Below are positions 28,743 through 37,657 of a stretch of DNA of 64,000 nucleotides, one piece after another. The notes under the pieces are model-generated. The model saw nothing but the letters and a program-made list of their open reading frames with translations. It made no database searches and was not told the DNA's origin. Numbering within the stretch: position 1 is the first letter of the stretch; each line of letters opens with the position of its first letter. Source of the stretch: CAWBRT01 sp963832365 (GTDB lineage Bacteria > Acidobacteriota > Terriglobia > Terriglobales > Acidobacteriaceae); assembly GCA_963832365.1 (NCBI GenBank), contig CAWHUL010000016.1, positions 124,001 to 188,000 of the forward strand. The letters run 5' to 3'. Made by a program: the position numbers and the translations under genes.

Positions 28743-29159
28743 ATGGTGCGACGCGCGACCCAAATCGGGCTTCTCCTCTTAGCCTTGGCCTCCGGGCTCC
28801 ATGCCGGGCCTTCAGGTACGTTTCTAGGAACTCTCGTTAGTGCTTCCGGAAGCCGTGCGGAAGCTCGCTGGATTTACGTGAAAGGCAAGAACGGCGTCAT
28901 CCGGCGGGTGGAAATCTCCACTGCGAAAGTGGCGTACGGCGAAGGCGTCCCTCGTGACCAGCGAAAACAGCCGGCGGCAGCCGCGCTGGAACCTGGAACC
29001 GAGATACGAGTTACGGCCACGCAGGATAACAGCGGAGAGTGGCACGCCAGCAGTATAGAGATTACTTCCGCAGTCGATAACGCTCCACCGGCGGATTCCG
29101 ATGACGACGCAGATTCCGATTCAACGGGAACGTTCCCGGAGAGCCTGCGCGTGATCTGA
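28743..29159 (+). CDS. Secreted hypothetical protein, 138 residues
   Basis: The protein begins MVRRATQIGLLLLALASGLHAGPSG, a Sec signal peptide. The mature part has a beta-rich domain (GTFLGTLVSASG, RWIYVKGKNGVIRRVEI, GTEIRVTATQDNSGEW) like an OB-type or DUF5666-type barrel and ends in an acidic stretch (ADSDDDADSDSTG). The ATG at 28743 was chosen because it directly precedes the signal peptide; the open frame extends to 28638. Function unknown; monocistronic. Confidence 0.65.
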   Translation: MVRRATQIGLLLLALASGLHAGPSGTFLGTLVSASGSRAEARWIYVKGKNGVIRRVEISTAKVAYGEGVPRDQRKQPAAAALEPGTEIRVTATQDNSGEWHASSIEITSAVDNAPPADSDDDADSDSTGTFPESLRVI

Positions 29160-29214
29160 TTGGCGGTTAGCAGCCCCAAGCTACCGTTTGCCCGCACTTC
29201 GGAACTGCATAAGA

Positions 29215-29244
29215 ATGCCCGGGATCTCTCACCTTCCCGGGCAT
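29215..29244. terminator. Symmetric hairpin between convergent genes
   Basis: ATGCCCGGGA and TCCCGGGCAT (10-bp perfect arms, 10-nt loop) lie between the convergent 28743 and 29285 genes, the position of a bidirectional terminator. There is no clear T-run on either side. Confidence 0.5.
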
Positions 29245-29284
29245 CCCCAACATGCTCGCGGTTTACGCATCGCATCCGATGCTA

Positions 29285-29698
29285 TCAGTGTGTGCCGGGT
29301 TCGTGTTCGTGCCCATGACCCCGGTGGTAGGCTTCCTGGTAAGCATGGACGTATGACTCCCGATACACCTCCACGTACCGGCGTTTGTCGCCATAGCGGC
29401 TGTCATAGCCGTGGTCGCCGTGCTTGTAGGCGCCCGTTTGCGTCGGTCGGAATTCGCGGCGATGTTCGCGGTCGCTGTTCCCGTCGTGGAATCCATCCTC
29501 GCGGCCCACTTCTTCCGCCCGTCTCCGTCCTTCTTGCCAATGGTGGTCGTCGAGGAATGCGTTGGCCGCCACAGTCTGGTATAGCTGGCGTCCGAAGCCG
29601 TTGATCTCTTGCCCGCTGTATTGCGTCTGCGCCGATCCGTAGATCGCGCCACCCAACATCAGCACAAGCGCTGTGGCATAGGGATAAAACTTTCTCAC
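29285..29698 (-). CDS. Secreted hypothetical protein, His/Tyr/Glu-rich
   Basis: The 137-residue protein has a signal peptide (ATALVLMLGGAIYGSA, cleavage near AQ). The mature chain is hydrophilic: FLDDHHWQEGRRRAEEVGREDG, DGNSDREHRREFRPTQ, and a C terminus with YRESYVHAYQEAYHRGHGHEHE. The YxxAYxxGY-like periodic pattern and high His/Tyr/Glu content recall short exported proteins common in acidobacteria; no function is known. The gene is alone on the minus strand. Confidence 0.7.
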   Translation of the reverse strand: MRKFYPYATALVLMLGGAIYGSAQTQYSGQEINGFGRQLYQTVAANAFLDDHHWQEGRRRAEEVGREDGFHDGNSDREHRREFRPTQTGAYKHGDHGYDSRYGDKRRYVEVYRESYVHAYQEAYHRGHGHEHEPGTH

Positions 29699-29923
29699 AG
29701 TTCACTCTCCTGTCATATCTACACAGCATACTGCCGGGAACTGCCGCGGCTGCGGTATACCCGGAAGCCCTGTACGAAGGTTCAAACACCGGTGATAAGC
29801 ATCTGTTGCTCGTGGAATTAGAAACTCCCGAGGGGGTCGGTTGAACGGCCCGGGACTTCGGGAGAATATTATAGGACTCGCAGGCGTCGTCACGCCCGCT
29901 ATCCTGCACTTAAGAGTACAGGC

Positions 29924-31893
29924 ATGATTCGCAGATTAAGCGCGTTTTATCTGGTCCTCGCCATGAGCACTTTCCTGACCGCACAATCTCCTTCGCTTCC
30001 CCAGGCCATCACCGACCCAACGCAGTTGCAGAGCCGGCCGAAAACCGATTTGCAGAACTTCACGATTGAGAAGCTCTATACGACGCGGTCCATCGGCGGC
30101 TCTTCGTGGTCGCCGGATGGCAAACAAGTGGTATTTGTCTCCAACATCAGTGGCCGCCAGAATCTGTGGCTGGTGTCCGCCGAGGGCGGCTGGCCGGTGC
30201 AACTCACGATCAGCGATCAACGCCAGGCGGAGCCCGCGTGGTCGCCCGACGGCCGCTCGATCGCCTTCGTCAGTGACAACGACGGCAACGAACTCTGGAA
30301 CATTTTCCTGGTCTCGCCGCAAAAAGGCGACGTCGTTAACCTGACGGCCTCGTCCGCCGCGTCGAATCTGGGAGCGGCGTGGTCACCCGATAGTAAGCGC
30401 GTGGCCTACATGACGCGCGCCAAGAGTTCAGCCAGCTACGAGATCGACGTGATCGACATCGAAACACGCAAGACCACGCACATCACGCACGATACGCCCC
30501 GCGAGTGGAGCAACGACCATCCCATCTGGTCGCGGGACGGTAAATGGCTTGCCTGGACGCAGCCTCACGCCAACGGCAAGAATAGCAATGTGCTCGCAAC
30601 TGAACTGGGCAGCGGCAAGGTCTCGAACCTGACCGCGCACGATGGGGACATCACCTACTCCGCCGCCAGTTGGTCGCGCGACGGCAAGAAGCTGCTCATC
30701 ACTTCCAATGCCGCCAACGGCTACGAGAACGTCGCGCTGCTCGGCCTCGACGGGCAGATCCGGTGGCTGGCCAACGATAAGCGGGAGATGCGCGCGGGAA
30801 CCTATTCACCCGACGGGACCAGGCTGACGTGGGCCGTCAACGTAGATGGCAACACGGCAATCTACTGTGTGAACTGGCAACAAGAAAAACCGAGGCGCTG
30901 CCCCTGCGCGCGGGAGTCAACTCACTTGCCGGCGCCGACACCGCCTTCAGCCGTGATGGGCGCCATCTGCTCATCAATCACGCGGGCGCCGACGCTCCCG
31001 GCGAACTCGTGAACTTCGATCTCAAGACGCAGCGCGCACAACAGATTACCAACTCGCTGGTCGCCGGGCTGCACAGTGAAGATATGGTCGAGCCCTCGCT
31101 GGTGCGCTATCCCAGCCGCGACGGCAAGTGGCAAATTCCGGCCCTGGCCTACATTCCTCACAACATCGTCAAAAACGCGCACTATCCCGCCATCGTCTGG
31201 ATTCACGGCGGCCCCTCGTCGCAAACCGTGAACGGTTTCAACCGGTTCATTCAATACATCGTGAACCAGGGGTACGTGGTGATTGCGCCGAATTACCGCG
31301 GCTCGACCGGATACGGCAAGCTGTTCAACGACGCCAACCGCATGGACGCCGGCGGCGGTGAGTTGCAAGACGTGCTCGACGCGGCGGAGTTCATTCGACG
31401 ATCGGGCTTTGTCGATCCGAAGAAGTTGATTGTGATGGGCGGCAGCTATGGTGGCTACCTTTCGATGATGGCCATCACCAAGGCTCCCGAGATGTGGGCT
31501 GCCGCCGTCCCGATTGTTCCGTTCGTCAACTGGTTTACCGAATTCCAGAACGAAGAGCCGCAGTTGCAGGAGTATGATCGCCTGTTCATGGGAGACCCGG
31601 TCAAGAACAAGGCGCTCTGGGAGGATCGCTCGCCGATCAACTTCATCGACCGCATCAAGGCTCCGCTGCTGCTGCTGGCCGGGGAAAACGACCCGCGCTG
31701 CCCACCCTCGGAGGCGAAGCAGGTGGCCGACGCCATCCGCAAGCAGGGCGGCTCGGCGCAATTGAAAATCTACGCCAACGAAGGGCACAGCTTTTCACGG
31801 TTGGAAAACCAGATCGACGCCTACCGGCGCGCCTCCGACTTCATCAAGAGCCATGTGCCCTCGCCGGGGTGCGGGTGCACGGTGTTCGAGTAG
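29924..31893 (+). pseudogene. S9 family peptidase (acylaminoacyl-peptidase type), one frameshift
   Basis: Together the two frames give about 655 residues with a signal peptide (IRRLSAFYLVLAMSTFL), a WD40-like beta-propeller (repeated SWSPDGKQVVF, AWSPDGRSIAF motifs) and an alpha/beta-hydrolase catalytic domain. The catalytic Ser is in GGSYGGYLS, the Asp in GENDPRCPPSEA, the His in NEGHSF. S9C enzymes cleave short peptides or remove acyl-amino acids in the periplasm. The frame moves once at about 30875-30885. One added C restores CVNLATRKTEALPLRAGV, so a sequencing or assembly deletion is likely and the gene may be intact. Family B copy 5 follows the stop. Confidence 0.88.
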
Positions 31894-31904
31894 GACGAGA
31901 ACAA

Positions 31905-31948
31905 CCCTAGGTTAGCGCCGGAAAACCCGGCGCGGAACCTGGGGCCCC
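31905..31948 (+). repeat. Intergenic hairpin repeat, family B, copy 5 with extended stem
   Basis: CCCTAGGTTAGCGCCGG then AAAACCCGGCGCGGAACCT and GGGGCCCC. The centre has a second self-complementary stem (CGCCGG/CCGGCG), making this the most structured copy. Bases 31951-31965 (CTCAGGATGACA) are a family A fragment. Confidence 0.75.
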
Positions 31949-31967
31949 CGGCCTCAGGATGACACTG

Positions 31968-32777
31968 CTAAAGTCTTTCCAGCACCTGCCGGCTCTCTTT
32001 TGGGTCGGTCTTCGCTCTTCGCACCAGCGCCTCGATCAGTCCTGGGATGGTGTATTGCTCGGCCTGCACGTCCACGTTGAGATCGTATTCGCGCAGGGTT
32101 GCCGAGGTTATCGGCCCGATGGAGATATTGAGCACGCCGGAGAGGAGCTTCGATTTGCCGGAGCGAATCGCCAACAGGCCCACATAATTGCGGACGGTGG
32201 ACGAGCTGGTGAAGGTGATCGCATCGGGCCGCTCCTCGCTGCTCTTGAGCGCCGCGCGCAACTGGTCGCGCGAAGACTTTGGCGCCACCGTCTGGTAAGC
32301 CTCAACCACATCCAGGTGAGCACCCATCCTGCGCAACTCGCGAGGAATCACATCGCGCGCAATCTTGGCCCGCCAGAGCAGCACGCGTTTTCCACCCACC
32401 TGATCGGCGAGGGCTTCCACCACTGCCTCCGCGATGTACTGCTTGGGCGTAACTTCGACGGTGAATCCCTGCCGCTCGATGGCGGCCCTGGTGGCGGGAC
32501 CGATGGCGGCAAATCTCAAATGGGCCAACTTGGTCCTAGGCATGGCTAACTCACGCATCTGTGCAAACAGCGCCTCGACCCCGTTGACACTGGTCAGAAT
32601 GAGCCATTCGTATTCGGAGATGAGGCGCAAAGCGTCGTCCATCATCTTCGACGAGCGTGGAGGGCGAATCTCGATGAAAGGTATTTCAAGCACCGAGGCG
32701 CCCTGCGCGCGCAACCCTTCGGCAAGCACGCTGGCCTGCTTTTTCGCCCGCGACACAATAATCCGCCAACCTGCCAA
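31968..32777 (-). CDS. hemD: Uroporphyrinogen-III synthase
   Basis: The 269-residue protein has the two-lobed HemD fold signature, weakly conserved but recognisable: IVSRAKKQASVLAEGLRAQGASV at the start, EWLILTSVNGVEALF, FAAIGPATRAAIERQGFTVEV, AITFTSSSTVRNYVGLL and ISIGPITSATLREYDLNVDVQAEQYT. It closes hydroxymethylbilane with inversion of ring D to form uroporphyrinogen III in the cytoplasm. It is the last gene of the ccsA-hemA-hemC-hemD operon, 55 bp after hemC. Confidence 0.93.
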   Translation of the reverse strand: MAGWRIIVSRAKKQASVLAEGLRAQGASVLEIPFIEIRPPRSSKMMDDALRLISEYEWLILTSVNGVEALFAQMRELAMPRTKLAHLRFAAIGPATRAAIERQGFTVEVTPKQYIAEAVVEALADQVGGKRVLLWRAKIARDVIPRELRRMGAHLDVVEAYQTVAPKSSRDQLRAALKSSEERPDAITFTSSSTVRNYVGLLAIRSGKSKLLSGVLNISIGPITSATLREYDLNVDVQAEQYTIPGLIEALVRRAKTDPKESRQVLERL

Positions 32778-32832
32778 CGGCAGATCATTCGCGCCAAGCT
32801 TGTGCTTCTGGGTTCCCCATCAGGTCTGTCAT

Positions 32833-33768
32833 CTATGGCTGTTGCGGGGCCGCCGCGGCCGAACCGTAAACCTCTTTCAGAATTTCATCTCCGCCATTGT
32901 GCAACAGCAGCAGGCCGGTCCGTTCGCCCAACTCTCGCGGATCGGTTCCGGTCTGCACCTCGCGCAGCACCTTGGTTCCGTCCGGCTTGGCGCAAATGGC
33001 TGTGAGCGTCAGCTTTCCTTCTTTCATCTCGGCGAAAGCGCCAATGGGCACCTGGCAGCCGCCACCTAGCTGGTTGAGCAGCGCGCGTTCGCAACTGGTG
33101 GCGGCACGGGAGGCTTCGGAGTCGAGGAATTTCACGTGCTCGCGCATAGCGTTGTCGCCGCTGCGGATTTCAATGCCGAGCGCTCCCTGTCCGGCCGCCG
33201 GACACATCACATCCGCATCCAGCACCTGCTTGACGAATTGTGTTTTGCCCAGACGGTTCAGTCCCGCCGCGGCCAGAACAATTGCGTCATATTCACCCTC
33301 TTCCAGCTTGCGGACGCGGGTGTCCACGTTGCCGCGCAGCGGAAAAATTTCCAGGTCCGGCCGTTGCTGCTTGAGTTGCGCCTGACGGCGAAGGCTGCTG
33401 GTGCCGACTTTCGCGCCCTTCGGCAAATCGGCAATGTCCGCATACTTCACCGATAGCAAGACATCGCGCGGGTTTTCCCGTTCGGTGATGGCCGCAACTT
33501 CAAACTGCGGCGCAAGCTCCGTGGGCAAGTCCTTCAGGCTGTGGACAGCAATGTCGATGCGTCCCTCCGCCAGGGCGTCCTCGATTTCTTTGGTGAACAT
33601 GCCCTTGGTGCCGACCTTGGCCAGCGCCACGTCGGTGATCTTGTCCCCGGTCGTCTTGATGATTTCCAGCTCCACCTGGTGACCCCGTTCGCGGAGCAAG
33701 GCGGCAATGTGATTGGCCTGCCAGAGAGCTAGTTGTGATCCGCGGGAGCCAATGCGAAGAAGGGCCAT
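32833..33768 (-). CDS. hemC: Hydroxymethylbilane synthase (porphobilinogen deaminase)
   Basis: The 311-residue protein has the HemC hallmarks: LLRIGSRGSQLALWQA at the start, HSLKDLPTELAP with the catalytic Asp region, GTSSLRRQAQL, LRGNVDTRVRKL, and the dipyrromethane-cofactor Cys in the CERALLNQLGGGCQVPIG segment. It joins four porphobilinogen molecules to hydroxymethylbilane. The start ATG lies 16 bp after the hemA stop, so it is cotranscribed. Confidence 0.96.
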   Translation of the reverse strand: MALLRIGSRGSQLALWQANHIAALLRERGHQVELEIIKTTGDKITDVALAKVGTKGMFTKEIEDALAEGRIDIAVHSLKDLPTELAPQFEVAAITERENPRDVLLSVKYADIADLPKGAKVGTSSLRRQAQLKQQRPDLEIFPLRGNVDTRVRKLEEGEYDAIVLAAAGLNRLGKTQFVKQVLDADVMCPAAGQGALGIEIRSGDNAMREHVKFLDSEASRAATSCERALLNQLGGGCQVPIGAFAEMKEGKLTLTAICAKPDGTKVLREVQTGTDPRELGERTGLLLLHNGGDEILKEVYGSAAAAPQQP

Positions 33769-33784
33769 TCGAAGAGCATTCCTT

Positions 33785-35104
33785 TCAAGCCGGCCGGTCG
33801 GAGCGGTCGCCCTTGGTGTCGTCGGAAGCGTCGCGGTCGTCGAGTCGCTCGCCGCGCAAATTGAAGAGGCGACGCACCAGATCGATCACGGTCGTCGCCT
33901 CGGGATCGCGGGCCGCGCTCTTCAAGGCAGTGATCGGCGTGTGCATGATCTTGTTGATGATACCGCGAGTCAGTGCCTCGACCGCTATCTCCTGCTCGGG
34001 ACTGAGCGCTCCAAGCCGGCCGCGCACCCGGTCGATCTCGGCCTGGCGCACGGTTTCCAGGTGCTCCTGGAGCGACACGATGGTCGGCACCACGTCGAGC
34101 GTTTGCAGGCGCGACTGGAACTTGTCGACCTCCAACTCGATCAGTTCCTCAGCCTTTGCGGCCTCGCGATTGCGATCGCCAAGGTGCGACTGCACCACCT
34201 GCTGAAGGTCATCGATGTCGTATACGAAGATGCCGTCCAGGTCGTTCAAGGACGGGTCGACGTCGCGCGGCACCGCGATGTCGATAAAAAACATCGGACG
34301 GTTTCTGCGCCGCAGCAAAAACTTCTCGCCGTGATGCTTCTCGAAAATGGCGTGGGGCGCGCCGGTCGAAGTGATTACAATATCGGCGCGGTCGACTGTA
34401 TCGTAAAGCTTTTCGAACGGAACCGGCTCGCCATTGAACTTCTCCGCCAATGCCGCCGCGCGTTCATAGGTGCGGTTGCTGACGAAAATCTTGCCTGCTC
34501 CGTGCGCAATCAGGTGGCGCGCCGCCAATTCCTGCATCTTGCCCGCGCCCACCAGGTAGACGGCCCTGCCCGTGAGGCTGCCAAATATCTTTTCCGCCAG
34601 TTCCACCGCCACGGACGCGATGGAAACCGACGAACTTGCGATCGCCGTCTCGTTGCGAACCCGCTTGGCCACCGTGAACGCCCGGGTCAATAGCGCGTCC
34701 AGGTGCGACTGAACCGCCCCGACAGCCCGCGCAACCGCGTAAGCCGACTTCACCTGGCCAAGAATCTGCGGCTCCCCAACGACCATCGAGTCCAAACTCG
34801 AAGCTACCCGGAAAACATGACGGACCGCCTCGCGCTGCTCGTACTGGTAGAGGTACTTTTCGTACTCGTCCGGCTCCAGCCGATAAAACTCCCGCAGGAA
34901 GCCCTTAAGATCGCAACTGCCGTTGACGCTCTTGGCTATCATTTCCACCCGGTTGCAGGTGGAGACGATCATTGCCTCATCCACGCCCGTGTGGTTCGCC
35001 AATTGGCGCACCGCCTCGGGCAGGCGCGCCTCCGGAATGGCGAAGCGCTCGCGCACCTCGACCGGGGCCGTCTTGTGATTCACGCCGATGAGGAAGAAGT
35101 TCAT
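33785..35104 (-). CDS. hemA: Glutamyl-tRNA reductase
   Basis: The protein of 439 residues opens FLIGVNHKTAPVEVRERF and has the active-site Cys in STCNRVEMI. Next come GEPQILGQVK, the NADPH-binding SLTGRAVYLVGAGKM segment and the ISTGAPHAI-like ITSTGAPH. A C-terminal dimerisation helix ends the protein. It reduces glutamyl-tRNA to glutamate-1-semialdehyde, the first committed and commonly regulated step of C5 heme synthesis. Its ATG overlaps the ccsA stop (ATGA), suggesting translational coupling. Confidence 0.96.
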   Translation of the reverse strand: MNFFLIGVNHKTAPVEVRERFAIPEARLPEAVRQLANHTGVDEAMIVSTCNRVEMIAKSVNGSCDLKGFLREFYRLEPDEYEKYLYQYEQREAVRHVFRVASSLDSMVVGEPQILGQVKSAYAVARAVGAVQSHLDALLTRAFTVAKRVRNETAIASSSVSIASVAVELAEKIFGSLTGRAVYLVGAGKMQELAARHLIAHGAGKIFVSNRTYERAAALAEKFNGEPVPFEKLYDTVDRADIVITSTGAPHAIFEKHHGEKFLLRRRNRPMFFIDIAVPRDVDPSLNDLDGIFVYDIDDLQQVVQSHLGDRNREAAKAEELIELEVDKFQSRLQTLDVVPTIVSLQEHLETVRQAEIDRVRGRLGALSPEQEIAVEALTRGIINKIMHTPITALKSAARDPEATTVIDLVRRLFNLRGERLDDRDASDDTKGDRSDRPA

Positions 35105-35916
35105 GGGGCAATAAACCTATGAACTCTGCTCAGGTAATTTGCGGCCCAAGCGCAGACCGCAGCGACAAAGGCAAAGGTCGCAAGATAAGCGGCTTTGCGT
35201 CCGCGCCAGCCCGAACTCCAGCGCGTGTAAAGCAGCAGCATGTACACTCCCCAGGCCACCAGCGAAAGCAGCACCTTGGGATCGGCAAAGTATCGCGCGC
35301 CAAATTTTTCGTGCGCGATCACCGAACCGATGACCAGCCCAATGGTCATGAACGGAAAGCCCACCAGCAGCGACTTGTATCCAAGCTCGTCCAGCACCTG
35401 CAAGGCAGGTAGCCGACTGACGAGCCGCGAAGGCTGCTTCGACTTGAGGCTGCGCGCTTGGACCAGGTAAAGCAGACTGGACAAAAAGCTCAGGAACAGC
35501 GCGGCATAGCCGACGAGCAGCATGGAAACGTGCACCAGAATCCAGCCGCTGCGCATCATGGGAGAGGTAAATTCAGGGGGCCGCAGATTCAGGGCCGATC
35601 CGAACGTCAGCAGAAATGCCACCGGGAAAATAAACAGACCCGCGGCGGCGCTCCGAAAACGCAGGTATAGGAAGACGAAGAGCCCCATCAATAGCAGCGC
35701 CAAGTCGGATTCCGCGTGACGGATGGTGAGCAGATCCAGGTAGCCGTTCAGGAGCGCCGTCTCGACCAGCGAAACGAAATGAAACACCAAGCCCAAAACG
35801 GCGGCCGGTACGGCAAGTCTACCCAGTCTCTCGCCCTTTTGGGCGAGCAGGAGCAAGGCGTACACCAACCCCACCCCATAAAGTACCGTCGCAACTCTAA
35901 GCCACAGAAGAGGCAT
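35101..35916 (-). CDS. ccsA: Cytochrome c assembly protein CcsA/HemX-like
   Basis: The 271-residue protein has about eight membrane segments with the CcsA/HemX pattern: VHVSMLLVGYAALFLSFLSSLLYLVQARSL and GSVIAHEKFGARYFADPKVLLSLVAWGVYMLLLYTRW, with His residues near the membrane faces and the WGVY segment reminiscent of the WWD/tryptophan-rich motif. HemX-like proteins affect glutamyl-tRNA reductase levels, and CcsA exports heme for cytochrome c. Both names occur for this operon position; the cytochrome c maturation role is an inference. It is first in the operon, with a -10 element about 60 bp upstream. Confidence 0.85.
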   Translation of the reverse strand: MPLLWLRVATVLYGVGLVYALLLLAQKGERLGRLAVPAAVLGLVFHFVSLVETALLNGYLDLLTIRHAESDLALLLMGLFVFLYLRFRSAAAGLFIFPVAFLLTFGSALNLRPPEFTSPMMRSGWILVHVSMLLVGYAALFLSFLSSLLYLVQARSLKSKQPSRLVSRLPALQVLDELGYKSLLVGFPFMTIGLVIGSVIAHEKFGARYFADPKVLLSLVAWGVYMLLLYTRWSSGWRGRKAAYLATFAFVAAVCAWAANYLSRVHRFIAP

Positions 35917-35974
35917 ATTACCCAGCTCCGGCCCACGATTGGCAGGCGCCTGCGGCGAACCGGATCACGTTTTG

Positions 35975-35980
35975 ATTATA
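35975..35980 (-). promoter_or_regulatory. Probable -10 element of the ccsA-hemACD operon
   Basis: On the minus strand a TATAAT box (TTTGTATAAT context) lies about 60 bp before the ccsA start. No convincing -35 was found 17 bp upstream, so only the -10 is claimed. Confidence 0.45.
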
Positions 35981-36009
35981 CAAACCAGCCATGGCGGTCG
36001 CAGTGAAAG

Positions 36010-36029
36010 AATCACAAGGCTCTGTGATT
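36010..36029. promoter_or_regulatory. Inverted repeat, possible operator of the heme operon
   Basis: AATCACA-N6-TGTGATT is a perfect 7+7 palindrome centred about 40 bp upstream of the -10 element of the ccsA-hemACD operon. It has the spacing of a CRP/FNR site but the opposite half-site order, so the cognate factor is unknown. It could instead be an RNA hairpin. Confidence 0.35.
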
Positions 36030-36110
36030 ATCCTCACAAACCATTCGGAATGCTCAAGTTCCGAGCTGAAATCGCCGCCCGAGCACATCGCCGGAAATAT
36101 CAGCAGCTTG

Positions 36111-36476
36111 CTAAAGATCCAGCGGCGCCAGCAGCTCCTCCAGCCTCTCCGGACCAACTTGCAGTTGCCGGCCAGAGTGGCGCAGGTCTTCAATTTCGTC
36201 GAAAGCAATCTCGTCAAAAGCCCGCTGCAAGGCCAACCTGGCTGCGGCATAGCGTTCGTTGTCGTCGAGTGCCCGCCCGTGACGCGCAGCCCAATCTGCC
36301 ACCGCCTCGTCCAACACGTAGATGCTAACGGCAAAGACAGAGTGGCGGTCGATGGAGACTTCATACACATATTCGACGGCCGCTCCAAAGGACGCGAGCG
36401 CCAGCCGCTTTTCCACAAAGTAGTATTCGTAGACGCGCCCGGTGTCGGCGGCGTATGCCTTCATTCTGCGAGCCAT
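36111..36476 (-). CDS. Hypothetical protein cotranscribed with galT
   Basis: The 121-residue protein begins ARRMKAYAADTGRVYEYYFVEKR and has an FDEIAFDEI helix and a C-terminal LQVGPERLEELLAPLDL. Secondary structure looks like a few beta-strands followed by helices; no signal peptide, membrane segment or known motif is visible. Its ATG starts 4 bp after the galT stop, which shows operon organisation. The family is not recognised; it may be a conserved acidobacterial protein. Confidence 0.65.
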   Translation of the reverse strand: MARRMKAYAADTGRVYEYYFVEKRLALASFGAAVEYVYEVSIDRHSVFAVSIYVLDEAVADWAARHGRALDDNERYAAARLALQRAFDEIAFDEIEDLRHSGRQLQVGPERLEELLAPLDL

Positions 36477-36480
36477 CGGT

Positions 36481-37488
36481 CTAAAAGCTCGTTCCGCGAT
36501 TTTCGGTCGGGGCTTCTCTCAGGCGCGCCGCCGCCGTTTCCGGAGTCACCGGGGCGAAGTACACTTCCTTGAAGGTGTAGGACTTTTCCTTGCGTGCCAG
36601 GATCGGCATTATTTCTATGTGCCAGTGATAATCGTCGTCGATGGTTCGCCAATAATTCAGAACCTGCGAGCGATGCATGGTATTCGGCGAGGTATGCAGA
36701 ACGAGATGGAAGCTGTCGGTAATCGAGCGTATGCGGTTGATGGAACGCTTGAGCAGCGCGGCACAATCCCGTAGAGCACCCGGGCGCGACAAACCATTGC
36801 GTTCGAAATGCGCTTCATGGATCTGCGGGATGATCCAAGTCTCAAACGGAACCCGGGAAGCGTAAGGACAGCAGGCGACATAATCGCCTTGCACTTCGAT
36901 AATTCTTTTCTTCTGTTGCAATTCCTGCGACAGGATGTCGCAAAACACACAGCGTTCTTTCTGCGCGTAGTGATCGCGAGCAGAGCGCAGTTCATACAAT
37001 ACTCTGCGCGGCACGAACGTGGTTGCGACGATTTGCGACGTCGGATGGTCGAACTCCTGGCCGGCGAGCGCTCCGAAATCCTTGAATACCGAGACGTATT
37101 TGAAGCGCTGATCGTTCTTCAGGTCCTGAATGCGATGCGCGCACAGCAGCAGGAACTGTTCGACTTCCTCGTCGCTGGCGCTCCACAGTTGCCGGTCATG
37201 ACGCGCGTTCTCGACGATCACCTCGTGCGCGCCGACCGACTTCATCGTGTCATAGATGCCGTTTCCCCGCCGCGTAGGATCGCCTTCAACGTGGTAGATC
37301 GGAGACGGATGGACGACGGCACGGGCCGACCACGTGCCGCCCGTAACCGAAGGCATGGAAGAGACGACCTGAGGTTGTTCAGGCGATTCCGGGCAAAACG
37401 GACAGAGCGGCCCGGACTGCGGCGCGCCTTCCGAGTCGTCGCCGGTAACTACCCACGATCGGGTGATGGGATCTTTCCGTAGTTCCAC
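36481..37488 (-). CDS. galT: Galactose-1-phosphate uridylyltransferase
   Basis: The protein of 335 residues belongs to the HIT-superfamily GalT group. It starts (GTG) with LRKDPITRSWVV, has the zinc Cys pair in CPFCPESP, VVENARHDRQLW-like ENARHDRQL, a CVFCDIL segment, PYASRVPFETWIIP, and the catalytic His in DYHWHIEIMP. It exchanges UMP between UDP-glucose and galactose 1-phosphate in the Leloir pathway. No galK or galE is in the window. It is divergent from mutS and followed directly by a small hypothetical gene. Confidence 0.93.
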   Translation of the reverse strand: MELRKDPITRSWVVTGDDSEGAPQSGPLCPFCPESPEQPQVVSSMPSVTGGTWSARAVVHPSPIYHVEGDPTRRGNGIYDTMKSVGAHEVIVENARHDRQLWSASDEEVEQFLLLCAHRIQDLKNDQRFKYVSVFKDFGALAGQEFDHPTSQIVATTFVPRRVLYELRSARDHYAQKERCVFCDILSQELQQKKRIIEVQGDYVACCPYASRVPFETWIIPQIHEAHFERNGLSRPGALRDCAALLKRSINRIRSITDSFHLVLHTSPNTMHRSQVLNYWRTIDDDYHWHIEIMPILARKEKSYTFKEVYFAPVTPETAAARLREAPTENRGTSF

Positions 37489-37587
37489 AGGTTAAGGTAA
37501 TCACCGTTCGGCAGTCCGCGTCAAATCGACGGTAACCCGCCGCGCCAGCTCTGCTATACTCAACCGCACCCCAGTCGCAGATCGCAG

Positions 37588-37629
37588 ATGAGCAGTGAAC
37601 TTCCAGGCCCGCTGCGCCCAAGGTGTTAG
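37588..37629 (+). other. Short duplicated copy of the mutS start (13 codons)
   Basis: ATGAGCAGTGAACTTCC at 37588 repeats the true mutS start (37658) 70 bp downstream, with near-identical bases and a shared GCAGA upstream. It encodes MSSELPGPLRPRC then stops, versus MSSELSTPLMRQH in MutS. It looks like a partial tandem duplication that may act as a leader peptide or be inert. Confidence 0.5.
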
Positions 37630-37657
37630 CACAGCGCTGTATGGTTGCAGACTACAT

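Noticed and set aside
29825..29864. Inverted repeat CTCCCGA/TCGGGAG upstream of the S9 peptidase gene
   Set aside because: Arms are short with a 26-nt gap, and no conserved context supports a regulatory role.
36010..36029. CRP/FNR binding site
   Set aside because: The half-sites are in reverse order (TCACA-N6-TGTGA), so it does not match those sites; kept only as an unassigned palindrome.
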